A DNA stretch of 64,000 bases from JAUXFK01 sp034189035. Its GTDB lineage: Bacteria > Desulfobacterota > UBA8473. The stretch is from assembly GCA_034189035.1 (NCBI GenBank), contig JAXHVA010000009.1:1-64000 (forward strand). Reading direction: 5' to 3'. Position numbers and translations under genes: made by a program. Positions 51,926-61,399 of this stretch are shown piece by piece. Position 1 is the stretch's first letter. The number at the start of each line of letters is the position of its first letter. The notes under the pieces are model-generated. The model had not been told where the DNA came from. It searched no databases and worked only from the letters and a program-made list of their open reading frames with translations.

Positions 51926-53167
51926 TTATAGGACCATTTGAGAGTAGAGATGGATTACCCTATCAGTAACCAATGACCACTCAAACCTAGAAGCCCATCT
52001 AACCGCTTCTTTGCCGAACTTATCCCTTATTTCCGGGTGTGCGAGAATCCACTTGATTCTTTCAGCTATTGTTTCCGGTTCTTCAGCAGGGACTAAAAAG
52101 CCAGTAGTTTTATCTCCTATAATTTGAGAAAGTCCCCCAACATTAGAGGCCACTATAGGAGTACCACATGCCATTGCCTCGAGTGCAACGATTCCAAATG
52201 ATTCATACCTGGAAGGCAATACACATACCTCGGCACTGGAATAGTAATAGGGTAAGATTTCCTGTTTCTTGGTTCCGAGAAACTCAACCTGGTCCTCAAG
52301 GCTCAACTTTGATTTCAATTTCATTAGGTTTTTCAATTCGTGATTCTCTGTAATGGATTGATTCGTCTCTTCACCTCCGATGATAAGCAATTTTATGTCA
52401 CCGCTAATGTCGTTACTTTTTTTCGAGAGAATATTCATTGCCTGAAGAAGGTTGTCGATCCCTTTGATTGGGTCGATTCTTCCTACAAAGAGTATAAATC
52501 TTTGCCCGTTTAAGTTAAGAAAATGCTTCGCCTCTTCTGGTTTCCTCGGTTTAAACAGATCGCTATCAACACCACATGGGATGACTTCAATCTTCTTTTG
52601 AGGGATTTTTAACCTTGTCATCAGCTGGGTCTTTTCATGATGGGTTGTTGCAATAATCCTATCAACAGAATCTAAAACCTCCTTTTCTTTTTCGAGGCGA
52701 AAATAGGGCTCTTTTTGCTCATCACTCTTTGCGACTTCATTTTTCAAGAATCCGAGGGTATGGGACATATGGACCGTTGGTATTCCCCACTCTTTACTCA
52801 GCTCATTGGCTATCCAGCCGGATAGCCAATAATGACTGTGAATTACATCGTAGGTTACTCCAAACTCTTTTACAAAAAGAAATATTCCATCTAAAAAATC
52901 TGGCAAATAGTCCCATAGCATATTCTTATCATTATGCCCTTCGACCCCTGCTTTGAGATGGATAACCCGCACCTCCTCATCCATATAGACGATATTAGGA
53001 AAAGAAGTGTTCTTAGAGAGGGTAAAGATATCGACTTTAATGCCTCTGCGTCCAAGCTTTCGACAGACCTCACGGATGTATACATTCATGCCCCCTGTAT
53101 CCTTTCCTCCCAAAATATCCAAAGGAGAGCTGTGAACCGAGATCATCATTACCCTATTTAATGGCAT
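51926..53167 (-). CDS. GT4 glycosyltransferase, MshA-like
   Basis: A 413-residue GT-B glycosyltransferase. The acceptor loop reads GGKDTGGMNVYIREVCRKL, as in MshA (inositol-phosphate GlcNAc transferase) and sucrose-phosphate synthases, not as in BshA. The donor side shows FVGRIDPIKGIDNLLQA near residue 225 and the E-x7-E motif PSRYESFGIVALEAMACGTP near 310. Start at the ATG at 53167 with AGAGGG before it; GTG at 53173 is less good. The donor is most likely a UDP-sugar. Located between the acyltransferase-like and deacetylase genes on one transcript. Confidence 0.85.
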   Translation of the reverse strand: MPLNRVMMISVHSSPLDILGGKDTGGMNVYIREVCRKLGRRGIKVDIFTLSKNTSFPNIVYMDEEVRVIHLKAGVEGHNDKNMLWDYLPDFLDGIFLFVKEFGVTYDVIHSHYWLSGWIANELSKEWGIPTVHMSHTLGFLKNEVAKSDEQKEPYFRLEKEKEVLDSVDRIIATTHHEKTQLMTRLKIPQKKIEVIPCGVDSDLFKPRKPEEAKHFLNLNGQRFILFVGRIDPIKGIDNLLQAMNILSKKSNDISGDIKLLIIGGEETNQSITENHELKNLMKLKSKLSLEDQVEFLGTKKQEILPYYYSSAEVCVLPSRYESFGIVALEAMACGTPIVASNVGGLSQIIGDKTTGFLVPAEEPETIAERIKWILAHPEIRDKFGKEAVRWASRFEWSLVTDRVIHLYSQMVL

Positions 53168-53196
53168 ACTCACCCTCTTTACAATTGATTTAATGG

Positions 53197-54213
53197 TTAT
53201 TGATTTTTATTTATGACCATCCGATATATATAAGAGTCCTTCGCTCCGAAACGATACTTATAAGACTCCTTTCCCCTTAAGAAATCAAACTCACACCTTT
53301 CTGATTCAATTGCCTCTCGGATCAAATACCCTACAAGGACTATCCCAGGACTCAGATATGAATACTGGGGATCGTAACCAGAATTATAGAGATAAATCTT
53401 GTTTTGATAATCAAAACACAGAGAAGATGCTGCATGCCCACCGTCTATCCCTAAAAAAGATAATTTAATCCAATCCTTTGGAAACATGATATGGGCAATA
53501 CCGTGAAAAAAAAACTCCATGTCCTTGTCCATAAAGGCTTTCTTTTTCATATTGCTTTTTCGGTGCAAGTCCATAAACAGTTCCATCCGGTCGTTTAACG
53601 CGATGGAATCTTCAATACGACTATCAACAAAAGATTCAGGCAACCTCTCGAACTTTCTGATCTTTCTCTTCAATTCATGACGGTCCTTTTTATCGAGTAA
53701 CATTAGATAGTCCTCCCATGATGAAGGCAGCTCGATTTTGGGGCATACATCCTCTAATGCAACATCAACAGAGTAACCCTTCTCAAGTGCAGTTCGTTTT
53801 AACGACTTCAATGTAATTGATGTCTCTTTTAAACAATGGAGATCAATAAAATCCCACTCTTCTTCTATGGATTTCCAGTTATCCATTATTTCTTTACAGA
53901 CCTCGTCTTCAATACCAGGTCTGACAATAATATCAAGATAATCGGTTATGTCTATCCCCCCTATGTATTTCATTGCTCTTTTGCCATCAGGGGATAATTC
54001 AATATAGCATGAAGCCAGACCCGAAAGGACACCATCTTCTTTGCGAACAGCTAGTACTCTCAGCTTTCTGTTTTTTCCGAAATGGTCCCACCATGTACTA
54101 TGCCATTGCCAGTTGAAAAAGACCTCGTTTGAAGAAGTCTCATCTATGAGTTCATTCCAATCGTTTCCCAATATTTTAAAGGTACTTCCCTCAGTGTATA
54201 GCTCTGATCTCAC
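53197..54213 (-). CDS. FemAB/CelD-like GNAT-fold acyltransferase
   Basis: A 338-residue protein of the GNAT-like family related to FemAB and CelD (BcsL). It opens with WNELIDETSSNEVFFNWQW and WWDHFGKN (typical start), and near residue 255 has FLGIDGGHAASSLCFDYQNK (written 20) and YNSGYDPQYSYLSPGIVLV, the acyl/CoA-side motifs. It starts with GTG. The family transfers acyl or aminoacyl groups to amino groups of sugars or peptides. It heads the three-gene series, 29 bp before the MshA-like gene. Confidence 0.78.
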   Translation of the reverse strand: MRSELYTEGSTFKILGNDWNELIDETSSNEVFFNWQWHSTWWDHFGKNRKLRVLAVRKEDGVLSGLASCYIELSPDGKRAMKYIGGIDITDYLDIIVRPGIEDEVCKEIMDNWKSIEEEWDFIDLHCLKETSITLKSLKRTALEKGYSVDVALEDVCPKIELPSSWEDYLMLLDKKDRHELKRKIRKFERLPESFVDSRIEDSIALNDRMELFMDLHRKSNMKKKAFMDKDMEFFFHGIAHIMFPKDWIKLSFLGIDGGHAASSLCFDYQNKIYLYNSGYDPQYSYLSPGIVLVGYLIREAIESERCEFDFLRGKESYKYRFGAKDSYIYRMVINKNQ

Positions 54214-54554
54214 ATCTTCCCTTCAAAGAAGTCAGCCAATTTTATCTATCATTATATGGTGCTTTACCCATGAACCAGATAAATAGAGAAATCCCTAACA
54301 CTCTCAAGAAATATCACAACCCCACTGAACAGGAATTTCTCAAAGAGAAAAAACCACTCTGAAAAGAATAGTCAGGTATATTAAGGGTTATAATGGGGGA
54401 CATCATTATACTGTCCCCATCTTTTATAAAAAAACCAAGGATGTTTTAGGTTCTCTTTGGAGTAAATGAATATTTTGCTAAATATTGATCTGAATGGCCT
54501 TTGGAAATATCTTTTCTCATTTTGTCCGGGGATTCAATGTACTCAATCAAACCT
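54214..54554. other. Intergenic region with a GC-rich hairpin
   Basis: About 340 bp. ATGGGGGACA (near 54393) and TGTCCCCAT (54412-54420) form a stable stem with a nine-base loop, followed on the plus strand by CTTTT. It could terminate the minus-strand radical SAM transcript or act as promoter-side hairpin of the next operon. No gene. Confidence 0.5.
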
Positions 54555-55682
54555 TCAGTTTAAGGTAGGCTCATACCAGCATCTAGGGTCTTCTGCCATC
54601 ATATCTCCAGAATAATAATACGCCACTCCCCTGTTGCCACCACAGATAAACTTATACTCACAGATGCCACATCTTCCCTTTAGGTTTTCCCTTTCTTTAA
54701 GTTTCTTGATTATATCAGAATTCTTCCAGATACCCCTAAAAGGTTCCTCCCTCAAGTCACCTATATCTATCCTTAATGTGGGAAAAGGTACAACCTTCCC
54801 ATTTGGCTTTATACCATAGCAGAGGATTCCACTTGTATCACCGATTATCATAGCATCTGTATACGGGTCAAAACAGTTTTCTATATACTCTTCTTCATAC
54901 GTTATAAACCAGAATGGGTCATCCGGCAATGATGCAACAGGGGGCAAAGCCTTCCATCTCCTTGCCGACAGGTATTCACACATAGACCTTCTCTGTTTCT
55001 TTGTCAGTGTCTGGGCTGATATATTTTCTCCCCTTCCGAATGGGAGGAAGTCATTTACTTCAAAACAGTGTATGTTAAAATCATTGACGAGTTCCAATAT
55101 CCCTGGTAATTCATGGATGTTTTTCTGAGAGACCGTATGCATAATACAGACCTGAAGCCCTGCGTCCAAAGAATTCTCTATGCCCTTTAATGTTTTTTCG
55201 TATGTCCCCTTACCTCGAATTGAATCATGCGTTTCTTTCGTTGCGCCATCCAAACTTATTCCAACCAACCATATACCAGCATCTTTCATATCCTTTGCAT
55301 AGCGTTTATCTATCAAAACACCATTGGTACATACCCCTACTTCAAACCTTTCAGAAGCAAACCCGGCAATCTCAACGAAATCCTTCCTCATTAAAGGCTC
55401 TCCGCCTAAAAGCATTAAAAACCGGGTATCCGATTCTGAGATGTTTTCTAGTATTGTCAACGCACCTTTTGTATCCAATTCATCACTCTTCGATTTACCA
55501 GCAGCCAATCCACAGTGAGAACACTGTAGATTGCAAGAGTGAGTCAACTCCCAGAATGCGAAATGGGGCTCTGTAAACCTCAGAATCTCTTTATGGTATT
55601 TGCTATGAGTAAAATCCAAGATGTCCTCTGGGGAGAATTCCAATTTCTTTCTTGGGACTGTTTGTTGGCATGACTGACACAT
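54555..55682 (-). CDS. Radical SAM/SPASM domain protein
   Basis: A 375-residue radical SAM enzyme. The SAM cluster motif is CNLQCSHC near residue 50 (ELTHSCNLQCSHCGLAAG). LLGGEPLMRKDF near 92 and GISLDGATKETHDSIRG near 140 are core motifs. The C-terminal SPASM part has CGICEYKFICGGNRG and a last Cys in EDPRCWY for a second cluster. This C-terminus resembles haem-pathway (AhbC/AhbD, NirJ) and peptide-maturase enzymes. An N-terminal CQSC pair adds possible metal ligands. GGAGGATAG precedes the ATG. No precursor peptide was found next to it. Confidence 0.85.
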   Translation of the reverse strand: MCQSCQQTVPRKKLEFSPEDILDFTHSKYHKEILRFTEPHFAFWELTHSCNLQCSHCGLAAGKSKSDELDTKGALTILENISESDTRFLMLLGGEPLMRKDFVEIAGFASERFEVGVCTNGVLIDKRYAKDMKDAGIWLVGISLDGATKETHDSIRGKGTYEKTLKGIENSLDAGLQVCIMHTVSQKNIHELPGILELVNDFNIHCFEVNDFLPFGRGENISAQTLTKKQRRSMCEYLSARRWKALPPVASLPDDPFWFITYEEEYIENCFDPYTDAMIIGDTSGILCYGIKPNGKVVPFPTLRIDIGDLREEPFRGIWKNSDIIKKLKERENLKGRCGICEYKFICGGNRGVAYYYSGDMMAEDPRCWYEPTLN

Positions 55683-55917
55683 GTTCTATCCTCCTGTTAA
55701 TAAGGAAAAATATATAGTATCGGACTATTGCTCAAATAAATTTTACTTTGAGCGGTAATAAAAAAGGTTTTTTAGACCCATTGGGCGAGCTTAAAAATGC
55801 CTGGAACTCATTCTGATATGGGCAAAAAATGCTATTTAAAAAACTTGGAATACTTCTTCAATGCCATCTGTTTTTATATAACACCTTTTCCCTGAAATTT
55901 CAAACAATTTAAAAGGA
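55683..55917. other. Intergenic region, no gene
   Basis: About 235 AT-rich bases upstream of the radical SAM gene. Contains its promoter presumably; nothing else recognised. Confidence 0.35.
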
Positions 55918-55965
55918 CAAAAAAAAAGCACTCTGGAAATGTTTCCAGAGTGCTTTTTTTTTTCT
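55918..55965. terminator. Bidirectional terminator after csp gene
   Basis: AAGCACTCTGGAAA and TTTCCAGAGTGCTT form a 14-pair stem with a tiny loop. Runs of A on the left and T on the right make it work on either strand; it lies just downstream of the cold shock gene. Confidence 0.88.
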
Positions 55966-55975
55966 TCTGCTTAAA

Positions 55976-56176
55976 CTATCCGAGCCGTTTAACTTTCACT
56001 GCCTGACTCCCCTTTGAAGTCTCTTCCACTTCAAAGCTCACCCGCTCAGATTCCTGCAAAGAACGAAATCCATCTTCTTCGATGTTGGAAAAATGAACGA
56101 AAATATCACCGTGTGTCTCTGTTTCAATGAAGCCAAAGCCTTTCTTATCGTTAAACCATTTTACTCGACCTTCCAT
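55976..56176 (-). CDS. Cold shock protein, CspA family
   Basis: A 66-residue CSD protein with both RNA-binding motifs: KGFGFIE near residue 12 and DIFVHFS near 24. Length and motifs are standard. It binds single-stranded RNA and DNA and melts structures at low temperature. GGAGGG is present ten bases before the ATG. A single gene with its own strong terminator. Confidence 0.95.
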   Translation of the reverse strand: MEGRVKWFNDKKGFGFIETETHGDIFVHFSNIEEDGFRSLQESERVSFEVEETSKGSQAVKVKRLG

Positions 56177-56442
56177 GATAAGCGATTACCCTCCTTTCAT
56201 TTAATTTTGTACTGCCAGTCAGGTGTCACACTGAAGCTAGCTATGAAACCGAATCGCTTATAAGAAAGACCGATTTCAAATACATTATTCCCTAACTTGC
56301 GTACTTAAATTATTTTTGTTCTTAAGTAACGAAAAAATCTACAAACATGTTAAATAACTTTTATTTTCTTGTCAAGAAATTTCTATGATTTCATTGAGAA
56401 AGAAACCTTTTATTTAAAGCGATCTCAATAGCCACTTTCTGT
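56177..56442. promoter_or_regulatory. Long leader region of the cold shock gene
   Basis: About 265 bases between csp and the TerB-like gene, both on the minus strand. It probably contains the csp promoter and an AT-rich 5' leader, as is common for csp mRNAs. I could not identify a cold box with certainty. Confidence 0.4.
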
Positions 56443-56901
56443 TTAATCGCTATAGAGTATTTTGAGTTTTGCATCGATGAGTTGTTTATGATTAAGACGC
56501 AGGAGTTTAGCAAGTTTATGAATGAGGTAGTCTTCATGCTTATCAAGGATCCCATCTGCATAGACGATCTTCCATATTATCTCAATAATAGATATCTTTT
56601 CATCCCTTGAATAATTCTGGTTGATCAAGTTTGTAAACTGCCATAAATCTATCCTTTTTTTTAGCTCCTTTTCCGTTTCTTTGATAAGATCTGTAACATA
56701 TTCATCAGTGAGAGAATATTCTTTCTTTAAAATCGAGATAATATCTTCCCGTTCTGAGCTACTGAATTCGTTGTCTATAGTGGCCATCTCTAGGAAGAGA
56801 GCACAGGTCGCAATACGGATATCATGAGAATCATCTTTCTCATGGTTTGCCTGATCAATTTCTTTACTCTTTTGGAAAAATTTCTTTAAACGATTAATCA
56901 T
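56443..56901 (-). CDS. TerB-like (tellurite resistance TerB family) protein
   Basis: A 152-residue helical protein started at the ATG at 56901 with AGAGGGG before it; a TTG start nine codons earlier is possible. It has the paired TerB-like halves: FLEMATIDNEFSSSERED near residue 38 and KIVYADGILDKHEDYLI near 118, with the acidic residues that may bind metal. The function of the family is not known; many are linked to stress or membrane. Single gene. Confidence 0.78.
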   Translation of the reverse strand: MINRLKKFFQKSKEIDQANHEKDDSHDIRIATCALFLEMATIDNEFSSSEREDIISILKKEYSLTDEYVTDLIKETEKELKKRIDLWQFTNLINQNYSRDEKISIIEIIWKIVYADGILDKHEDYLIHKLAKLLRLNHKQLIDAKLKILYSD

Positions 56902-57214
56902 CCTAAAAAGAACCCCTCTTTTTTTCAATTATATACCCTAGACAACCCGCGCTGTCAATAAAAACCGGCTGGTGGTCCCTGTTTTGTTGGGCAAGTAAAT
57001 ATTGTTCTCCATATGTCCATTTCCCACCTTTAAATAAGTATCAATTATTAACTATAGTGATGGTTTTTACAAACCATCCTTTTTCTCTTTATTTTTTAGT
57101 TAATGGCGTTTATACTTTAGCTTTACACTTACCATCAATGCATTTTACTACTCTTTATTCAAGGCAAACTCATTGACTCTTAAAGAAAGTCTAGTGAACA
57201 GACAAGGAGGTCAT

Positions 57215-58072
57215 ATGTTATTGGAAGGGAAAAATGCTATAGTTACCGGTTCCTCAAAAGGATTGGGACGAGCATATGCGATTGCTTTGGGCAAGGCAGG
57301 TGCTAGGGTTGTAGTGAACGGCAGAACTGCTAGTGAGGTAGATGCTGTTGTTCAAAATATCAAAGATGAAGGAGGAGAGGCCGTAGCCTGTGTGGAGAGC
57401 GTTGCTTCCTGGGAAGGGGCACAACGCATAAACCAGTGTGCCAAGGATAGCTTCGGCCGTCTTGATATACTCGTTAATAATGCTGGAATTACGAGAGACC
57501 GCACTTTGCTGAAGATGTCTGAGGAGGATTGGGATGAAGTAATTGCAATACACCTGAAGGGCTCTTTTGCCTGTGGTAAGTTCGCTGCACTGGAGATGAA
57601 AGACCAGGGAAGCGGGCGGATAATAAACATCACCTCTGGTGCAGGCCTTTTGGGAAATTTTGGCCAAACCAACTATTCCTCTGCAAAGGCAGGAATTGTA
57701 GGTATGACTTTGACCTGGGCACTCGAACTCGCTAAATACAACATCACTGTAAATGCTATGAGAGCCTCAGCAATAACCAGGATGACAGAGCCCCTTATTA
57801 ACAGAGCAATAAAGAATGCGAAAGAGGCCGGAAAGCCTGCTCCAAATCCTGAGGAACTTGGCGTTTATCCACCTGAGGCTGCTGCCCCTCTGGTTGTTTT
57901 CCTTGCCAGTGATGAGGCATCTTGGATAAATGGGCAGATATTGGCGATTGATGGCCCAAGGCTTGTACTGTGGTCGCATCCCAACGAAGTTCGCACGGCC
58001 TTTATGTTTCCAAAATGGACTGTAGAGACAATGTTAAAGCACTTTAAAGGAACCATTGGGTCTGTTAGATGA
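57215..58072 (+). CDS. Short-chain dehydrogenase/reductase (FabG/HSD-like)
   Basis: A 285-residue SDR, started at the ATG at 57215 with a full AAGGAGG six bases before. Motifs: TGSSKGLGRAYA (NAD-binding) near residue 12, LVNNAGIT near 88, ITSGAG (catalytic Ser) near 143 and the catalytic pair NYSSAKAG near 157. The C-terminal region is somewhat longer than FabG, as in acyl-CoA hydroxyacyl dehydrogenases. Located in a cluster with a PaaK-like ligase and a liv importer, so a role in degradation of an acid is likely. Confidence 0.88.
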   Translation: MLLEGKNAIVTGSSKGLGRAYAIALGKAGARVVVNGRTASEVDAVVQNIKDEGGEAVACVESVASWEGAQRINQCAKDSFGRLDILVNNAGITRDRTLLKMSEEDWDEVIAIHLKGSFACGKFAALEMKDQGSGRIINITSGAGLLGNFGQTNYSSAKAGIVGMTLTWALELAKYNITVNAMRASAITRMTEPLINRAIKNAKEAGKPAPNPEELGVYPPEAAAPLVVFLASDEASWINGQILAIDGPRLVLWSHPNEVRTAFMFPKWTVETMLKHFKGTIGSVR

Positions 58073-58101
58073 AAAATTGAGAGAAAAGGGGGGGGCATTG
58101 A

Positions 58102-59388
58102 ATGTCTTGGGAAAACGAGTATTGGAATAAGGAACTTGAGACAATGCCTTTTGAAAACTTGAGGGACCATCAACTGAAGAGGCTAAAAGCCCAACTCCAA
58201 TATGCCTATGAAAACTCTCCCTATTATAAAAGGAGTTTTGATGCGGTAAAAATTAAAACAGATGATATTCGGTCTTTTGAAGACTATCTAGATACTGTTC
58301 CTTTTATTTCTAAATCGAAGATAATAGAGATTCAGGCGCTCAATCCACCTTTTGGAGATCTAATGGCTGTTGATAAAAAGGAACTCAACCAGTTGTTTTA
58401 TGCCCCTGGCCCGATAATCTTTCCTTTTACGCCAGAAGAATGGGGTCTCATAGTAGAAAGCGCAGCGAGTGCACTCTTTACAATGGGCACACGCAAGGAA
58501 GATATTGCAGATTGTACTGTGAACTATAATTGGGTCATAGCCGGTAAACTCCTGGATGATGCCATGAAAAGGGTTGGATGTACGGTACTTCCAGGTGGAG
58601 TAGGTATGACAAAGACCCATATAGAGCTGATGAGACTTACCAGCTGCTCGATACTCTTTGGTTTTCCAACCTTTTGTCAGCAGTTAGTACAGACGGCAAG
58701 AGAGATGGGGCTTCAGCCGGATAGAGACCTCTCTATTAGGCTCGTTCACGTTTTTGGAGAAGTGAGGACAGATGCAGGCAAGAAGGAACTGGGGGATGCA
58801 TTTGGAGCAGAGGTCAGGGAGCTATACGGCACTGCAGAACTGGGTATTGTTGCTGTTGAGTGTCCGGAAGGTGGTGGTATGCACCTTGATCCGAATGTCT
58901 TTGTAGAGATACTCGATCCCCAGACAGGTAAGCCTGTAACTTGGGGAGAGGGTGGAGAGATATGCGGTTGCGATTTTACGAGAAAGGCAATCCCTATCAT
59001 TCGATATAGGACTGGGGATATTACTGAAGGTCTAAATCTGAGTTCTTGCCCTTGTGGGAGAACGACCCCACGGCTTAAAAAGATCCTCGGTCGCGTAGGA
59101 GATATACCGAGGGTAAAGGGGATGTTTATATCTTCGAGACAGATAGAGAATGTCCTCGAAAGTTTCCCTAAATTGGGCAGGTATCAGATCATTGTAGATC
59201 GGCCTGAAATCCGCGACGAGTTGACTGTCAAGGTTGAATACAAAGAGGTAATTCCATTTGAAAAAACAGCAAAGAAACTTTCAGAGGACCTCAAGGTGGC
59301 TATACGGGTAACACCTCAAATCAAGTTCGTTGAAAAAGGGACGATCCCCGATGATGTTCCACTGGTAAATGACAAGAGAGAGGTCTAG
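58102..59388 (+). CDS. Phenylacetate-CoA ligase family (PaaK-like) AMP-forming ligase
   Basis: A 428-residue adenylate-forming ligase of the PaaK type, which lacks the large N-terminal part of ordinary acyl-CoA ligases. Visible are HQLKRLKAQLQYAYENSPYY near the start, the C-terminal hinge RYRTGDITEGL and CPCGRTTPRLKKILGRVGD, and VKGMFISSRQIENVLE. The usual Ser/Thr/Gly-rich ATP loop is changed (GVGMTKTH). It would make an aryl- or acyl-CoA. It lies 30 bp after the SDR on the plus strand. The family also includes non-ligase members, so substrate is open. Confidence 0.83.
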   Translation: MSWENEYWNKELETMPFENLRDHQLKRLKAQLQYAYENSPYYKRSFDAVKIKTDDIRSFEDYLDTVPFISKSKIIEIQALNPPFGDLMAVDKKELNQLFYAPGPIIFPFTPEEWGLIVESAASALFTMGTRKEDIADCTVNYNWVIAGKLLDDAMKRVGCTVLPGGVGMTKTHIELMRLTSCSILFGFPTFCQQLVQTAREMGLQPDRDLSIRLVHVFGEVRTDAGKKELGDAFGAEVRELYGTAELGIVAVECPEGGGMHLDPNVFVEILDPQTGKPVTWGEGGEICGCDFTRKAIPIIRYRTGDITEGLNLSSCPCGRTTPRLKKILGRVGDIPRVKGMFISSRQIENVLESFPKLGRYQIIVDRPEIRDELTVKVEYKEVIPFEKTAKKLSEDLKVAIRVTPQIKFVEKGTIPDDVPLVNDKREV

Positions 59389-59413
59389 CCCTTAGAGACA
59401 ATAGAGGTACTCT

Positions 59414-60667
59414 TTATTTCTCAAAGAAGTCTGACATCTTTTCTGGGTATAGGTGAGGAACATCTATCCAGTCGCTGTATCTGACAATCTTTCCACCTTT
59501 CACTTGATAGAAGAGTACCTTTTTCGCTGTTCTCCTGTCATGTGGGCTTATGTCAAAGGGGGCGCCCAGATCCCATGGAGTATTCCATCCTCTAAATGTC
59601 TTTATTATTCTCATATAATTTTCAGCGGTAAGTCCATAGTACCCGTATCTTTTGAGGGTTCTCCGGGTGAGTTCAATTACAAACTGTGCAGCCCTTACAC
59701 CTCTTACACAGTATTCATCAGGGTCTTTTCCGTGATACTTCTGTCGCATATCTTTGACCTTTTTGATACCAGGGTGGTTTTTCTCTACCTGGGGGAGGTA
59801 ATTATAACTGTTGAATATATATCCTTCAGACAAGTCAGGCCCAATACGACGAATCATTTCTGCACCGGATACCCACCAAAAGCCCGCAATACCTATCTTT
59901 CCCTGTAGTCCGAGGGACTGCATGTTCTTCATGAATACCGTGGCGATCTGACTCAACCCTTGTATCCATATCCAGTCAACACCTTTATCCTTCAGCCGCA
60001 ATACCTGTGGAGTCAGGTCTATAGGAACAACCGGGGTATATTCCTGACCTACCACATCAGCACCTATCTTCTTCCCAAATCTCTGCCCTGGTTCAAGGGC
60101 AGCCCTTCCATAAGCCGTGTCAGGTCCTATGATACCGACCTTCATTGTGCCTTTATTTTTTGCCTCATCCCATTTTGTCTTTGCCATTATTAAAAAAGCA
60201 CCAAAGGCATCACCATAGCTAGGGCCATCTATATATGTCCAAGCAGGAGGGTATATCTGGGGACTACTTTGCCCGAAATTAAGTGGACAGAAGACCTTAT
60301 CCTGGACTAGCCTTCGCTTCAATGCTTCACCATCGGGTGAAGAAGCCAACCAGAGCAACTGGGCATTTGCCCTTTTGTACCTCTTGTAGTGAGACCACGT
60401 CCTCGCCATCATGTTTCCTGTTTCACCCCAGACGAGCTTTACAGGGTGCCCTTCGATACCTCCTTCTTCGTTAACGAGACGGTAGTAATCGAGCATGGAG
60501 TCCCAGACATCAGGAACTAATATACCGTATGGGCCTGTAAGATCGACGATCCCGTAGTGATTGATGACTCGTTTTTCTGCTTCGGCTGTTAATACAAAAG
60601 TAACTGCCATGAAAAAGAATAGACAGTTTAGAACAATAACCGATATTTTCTTTGAAATACCCTTCAT
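59414..60667 (-). CDS. Branched-chain amino acid-type ABC transporter substrate-binding protein
   Basis: A 417-residue exported type I periplasmic binding protein. A signal peptide (about 28 residues) is followed by GIVDLTGPYGILVPDVWDSM, GGIEGHPVKLVWGETGNM and KVGIIGPDTAYGRAAL, QTQIATVFMKN-like IATVFMKNMQSLG. This LivJ-type family in anaerobes often carries aromatic or fatty acids rather than amino acids. It is the last gene of the minus-strand group with livM, livH and a ligase, and faces the PaaK-like gene tail to tail. Confidence 0.87.
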   Translation of the reverse strand: MKGISKKISVIVLNCLFFFMAVTFVLTAEAEKRVINHYGIVDLTGPYGILVPDVWDSMLDYYRLVNEEGGIEGHPVKLVWGETGNMMARTWSHYKRYKRANAQLLWLASSPDGEALKRRLVQDKVFCPLNFGQSSPQIYPPAWTYIDGPSYGDAFGAFLIMAKTKWDEAKNKGTMKVGIIGPDTAYGRAALEPGQRFGKKIGADVVGQEYTPVVPIDLTPQVLRLKDKGVDWIWIQGLSQIATVFMKNMQSLGLQGKIGIAGFWWVSGAEMIRRIGPDLSEGYIFNSYNYLPQVEKNHPGIKKVKDMRQKYHGKDPDEYCVRGVRAAQFVIELTRRTLKRYGYYGLTAENYMRIIKTFRGWNTPWDLGAPFDISPHDRRTAKKVLFYQVKGGKIVRYSDWIDVPHLYPEKMSDFFEK

Positions 60668-60695
60668 AAGAGAAGCCCCCCCTTCCTTCCGATAA

Positions 60696-61340
60696 TCAAT
60701 TGACTGAATTCTTGATCAAAGTTGTCTTTATCTTTCCGGTCTCAAATCTTTGCCGCAGACCGCCCGATGGTAACTCTTTGGAAATAATCACCATTGTGCC
60801 CCTCGCCTTCCACTCGGCTGTGCCTTTTTCTATTGCAGGCCATGCAATCGCAACAATGGAAGGAATCTTAAGGATTGTCATTGCGACTTCAAACTCGGTG
60901 GTCTCTCCAGCAAGGACATCTATCCAGACTTCCTCTGTTTTGGCCTTCGCAGGAAAAAATATAATGGTCTCTTCAGAAAGGCCAAACGCTAGAGAGCTTA
61001 TGATAATATCAAAGTGATTTGGGTTCGTTACCCCAAAGGTAACCATAAGGTATACCTTTGGTACCGTAGCAAGAAGGGTATCGTCCGGTATTCTAATAGA
61101 AACGGTTTTCTTGCTTTCATTTATACCAAATAGCTTTAGCCACCCGCTTGTCGATTCAATATTTGAAAGTTTTTTATCTATTAGAAGTCTGTCACTCAAG
61201 ATATTCTCTTTGCCTATCTTTATATCAACCCTCTTCATCTCCAAATTGACTTCTCTGGGCGATATCTTCACTTCTGATTCTCTTGCACAAGCACATATAA
61301 AGGTAAGAACTATGATCAAATAAAGCAGTCTTTTTCCCAT
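60696..61340 (-). CDS. LEA type-2-like lipoprotein
   Basis: A 214-residue probable lipoprotein: a short signal with FICAC (lipobox Cys 18) and a beta-rich domain typical of LEA14/WHy-type proteins, with VYLMVTFGVTNPNHFDIIIS near residue 95 (the conserved V.NPN motif) and VLAGETTEFEV near 143. Such domains are also found in desiccation proteins of bacteria; the role here is unknown. Its place between the SBP gene and livM on one strand suggests co-transcription. No other member of the importer is this kind of protein. Confidence 0.7.
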   Translation of the reverse strand: MGKRLLYLIIVLTFICACARESEVKISPREVNLEMKRVDIKIGKENILSDRLLIDKKLSNIESTSGWLKLFGINESKKTVSIRIPDDTLLATVPKVYLMVTFGVTNPNHFDIIISSLAFGLSEETIIFFPAKAKTEEVWIDVLAGETTEFEVAMTILKIPSIVAIAWPAIEKGTAEWKARGTMVIISKELPSGGLRQRFETGKIKTTLIKNSVN

Positions 61341-61399
61341 TTTCTATTCAGCTCCTTTCCTTTTTCCGTGAAGTTCAGTGAATTTCAACATCCCTTCTC

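Noticed and set aside
54392..54420. Hairpin ATGGGGGACA / TGTCCCCAT as a riboswitch or small RNA
   Set aside because: It is a simple stem with a short loop and no conserved aptamer-like sequence; I list it only as part of the intergenic region.
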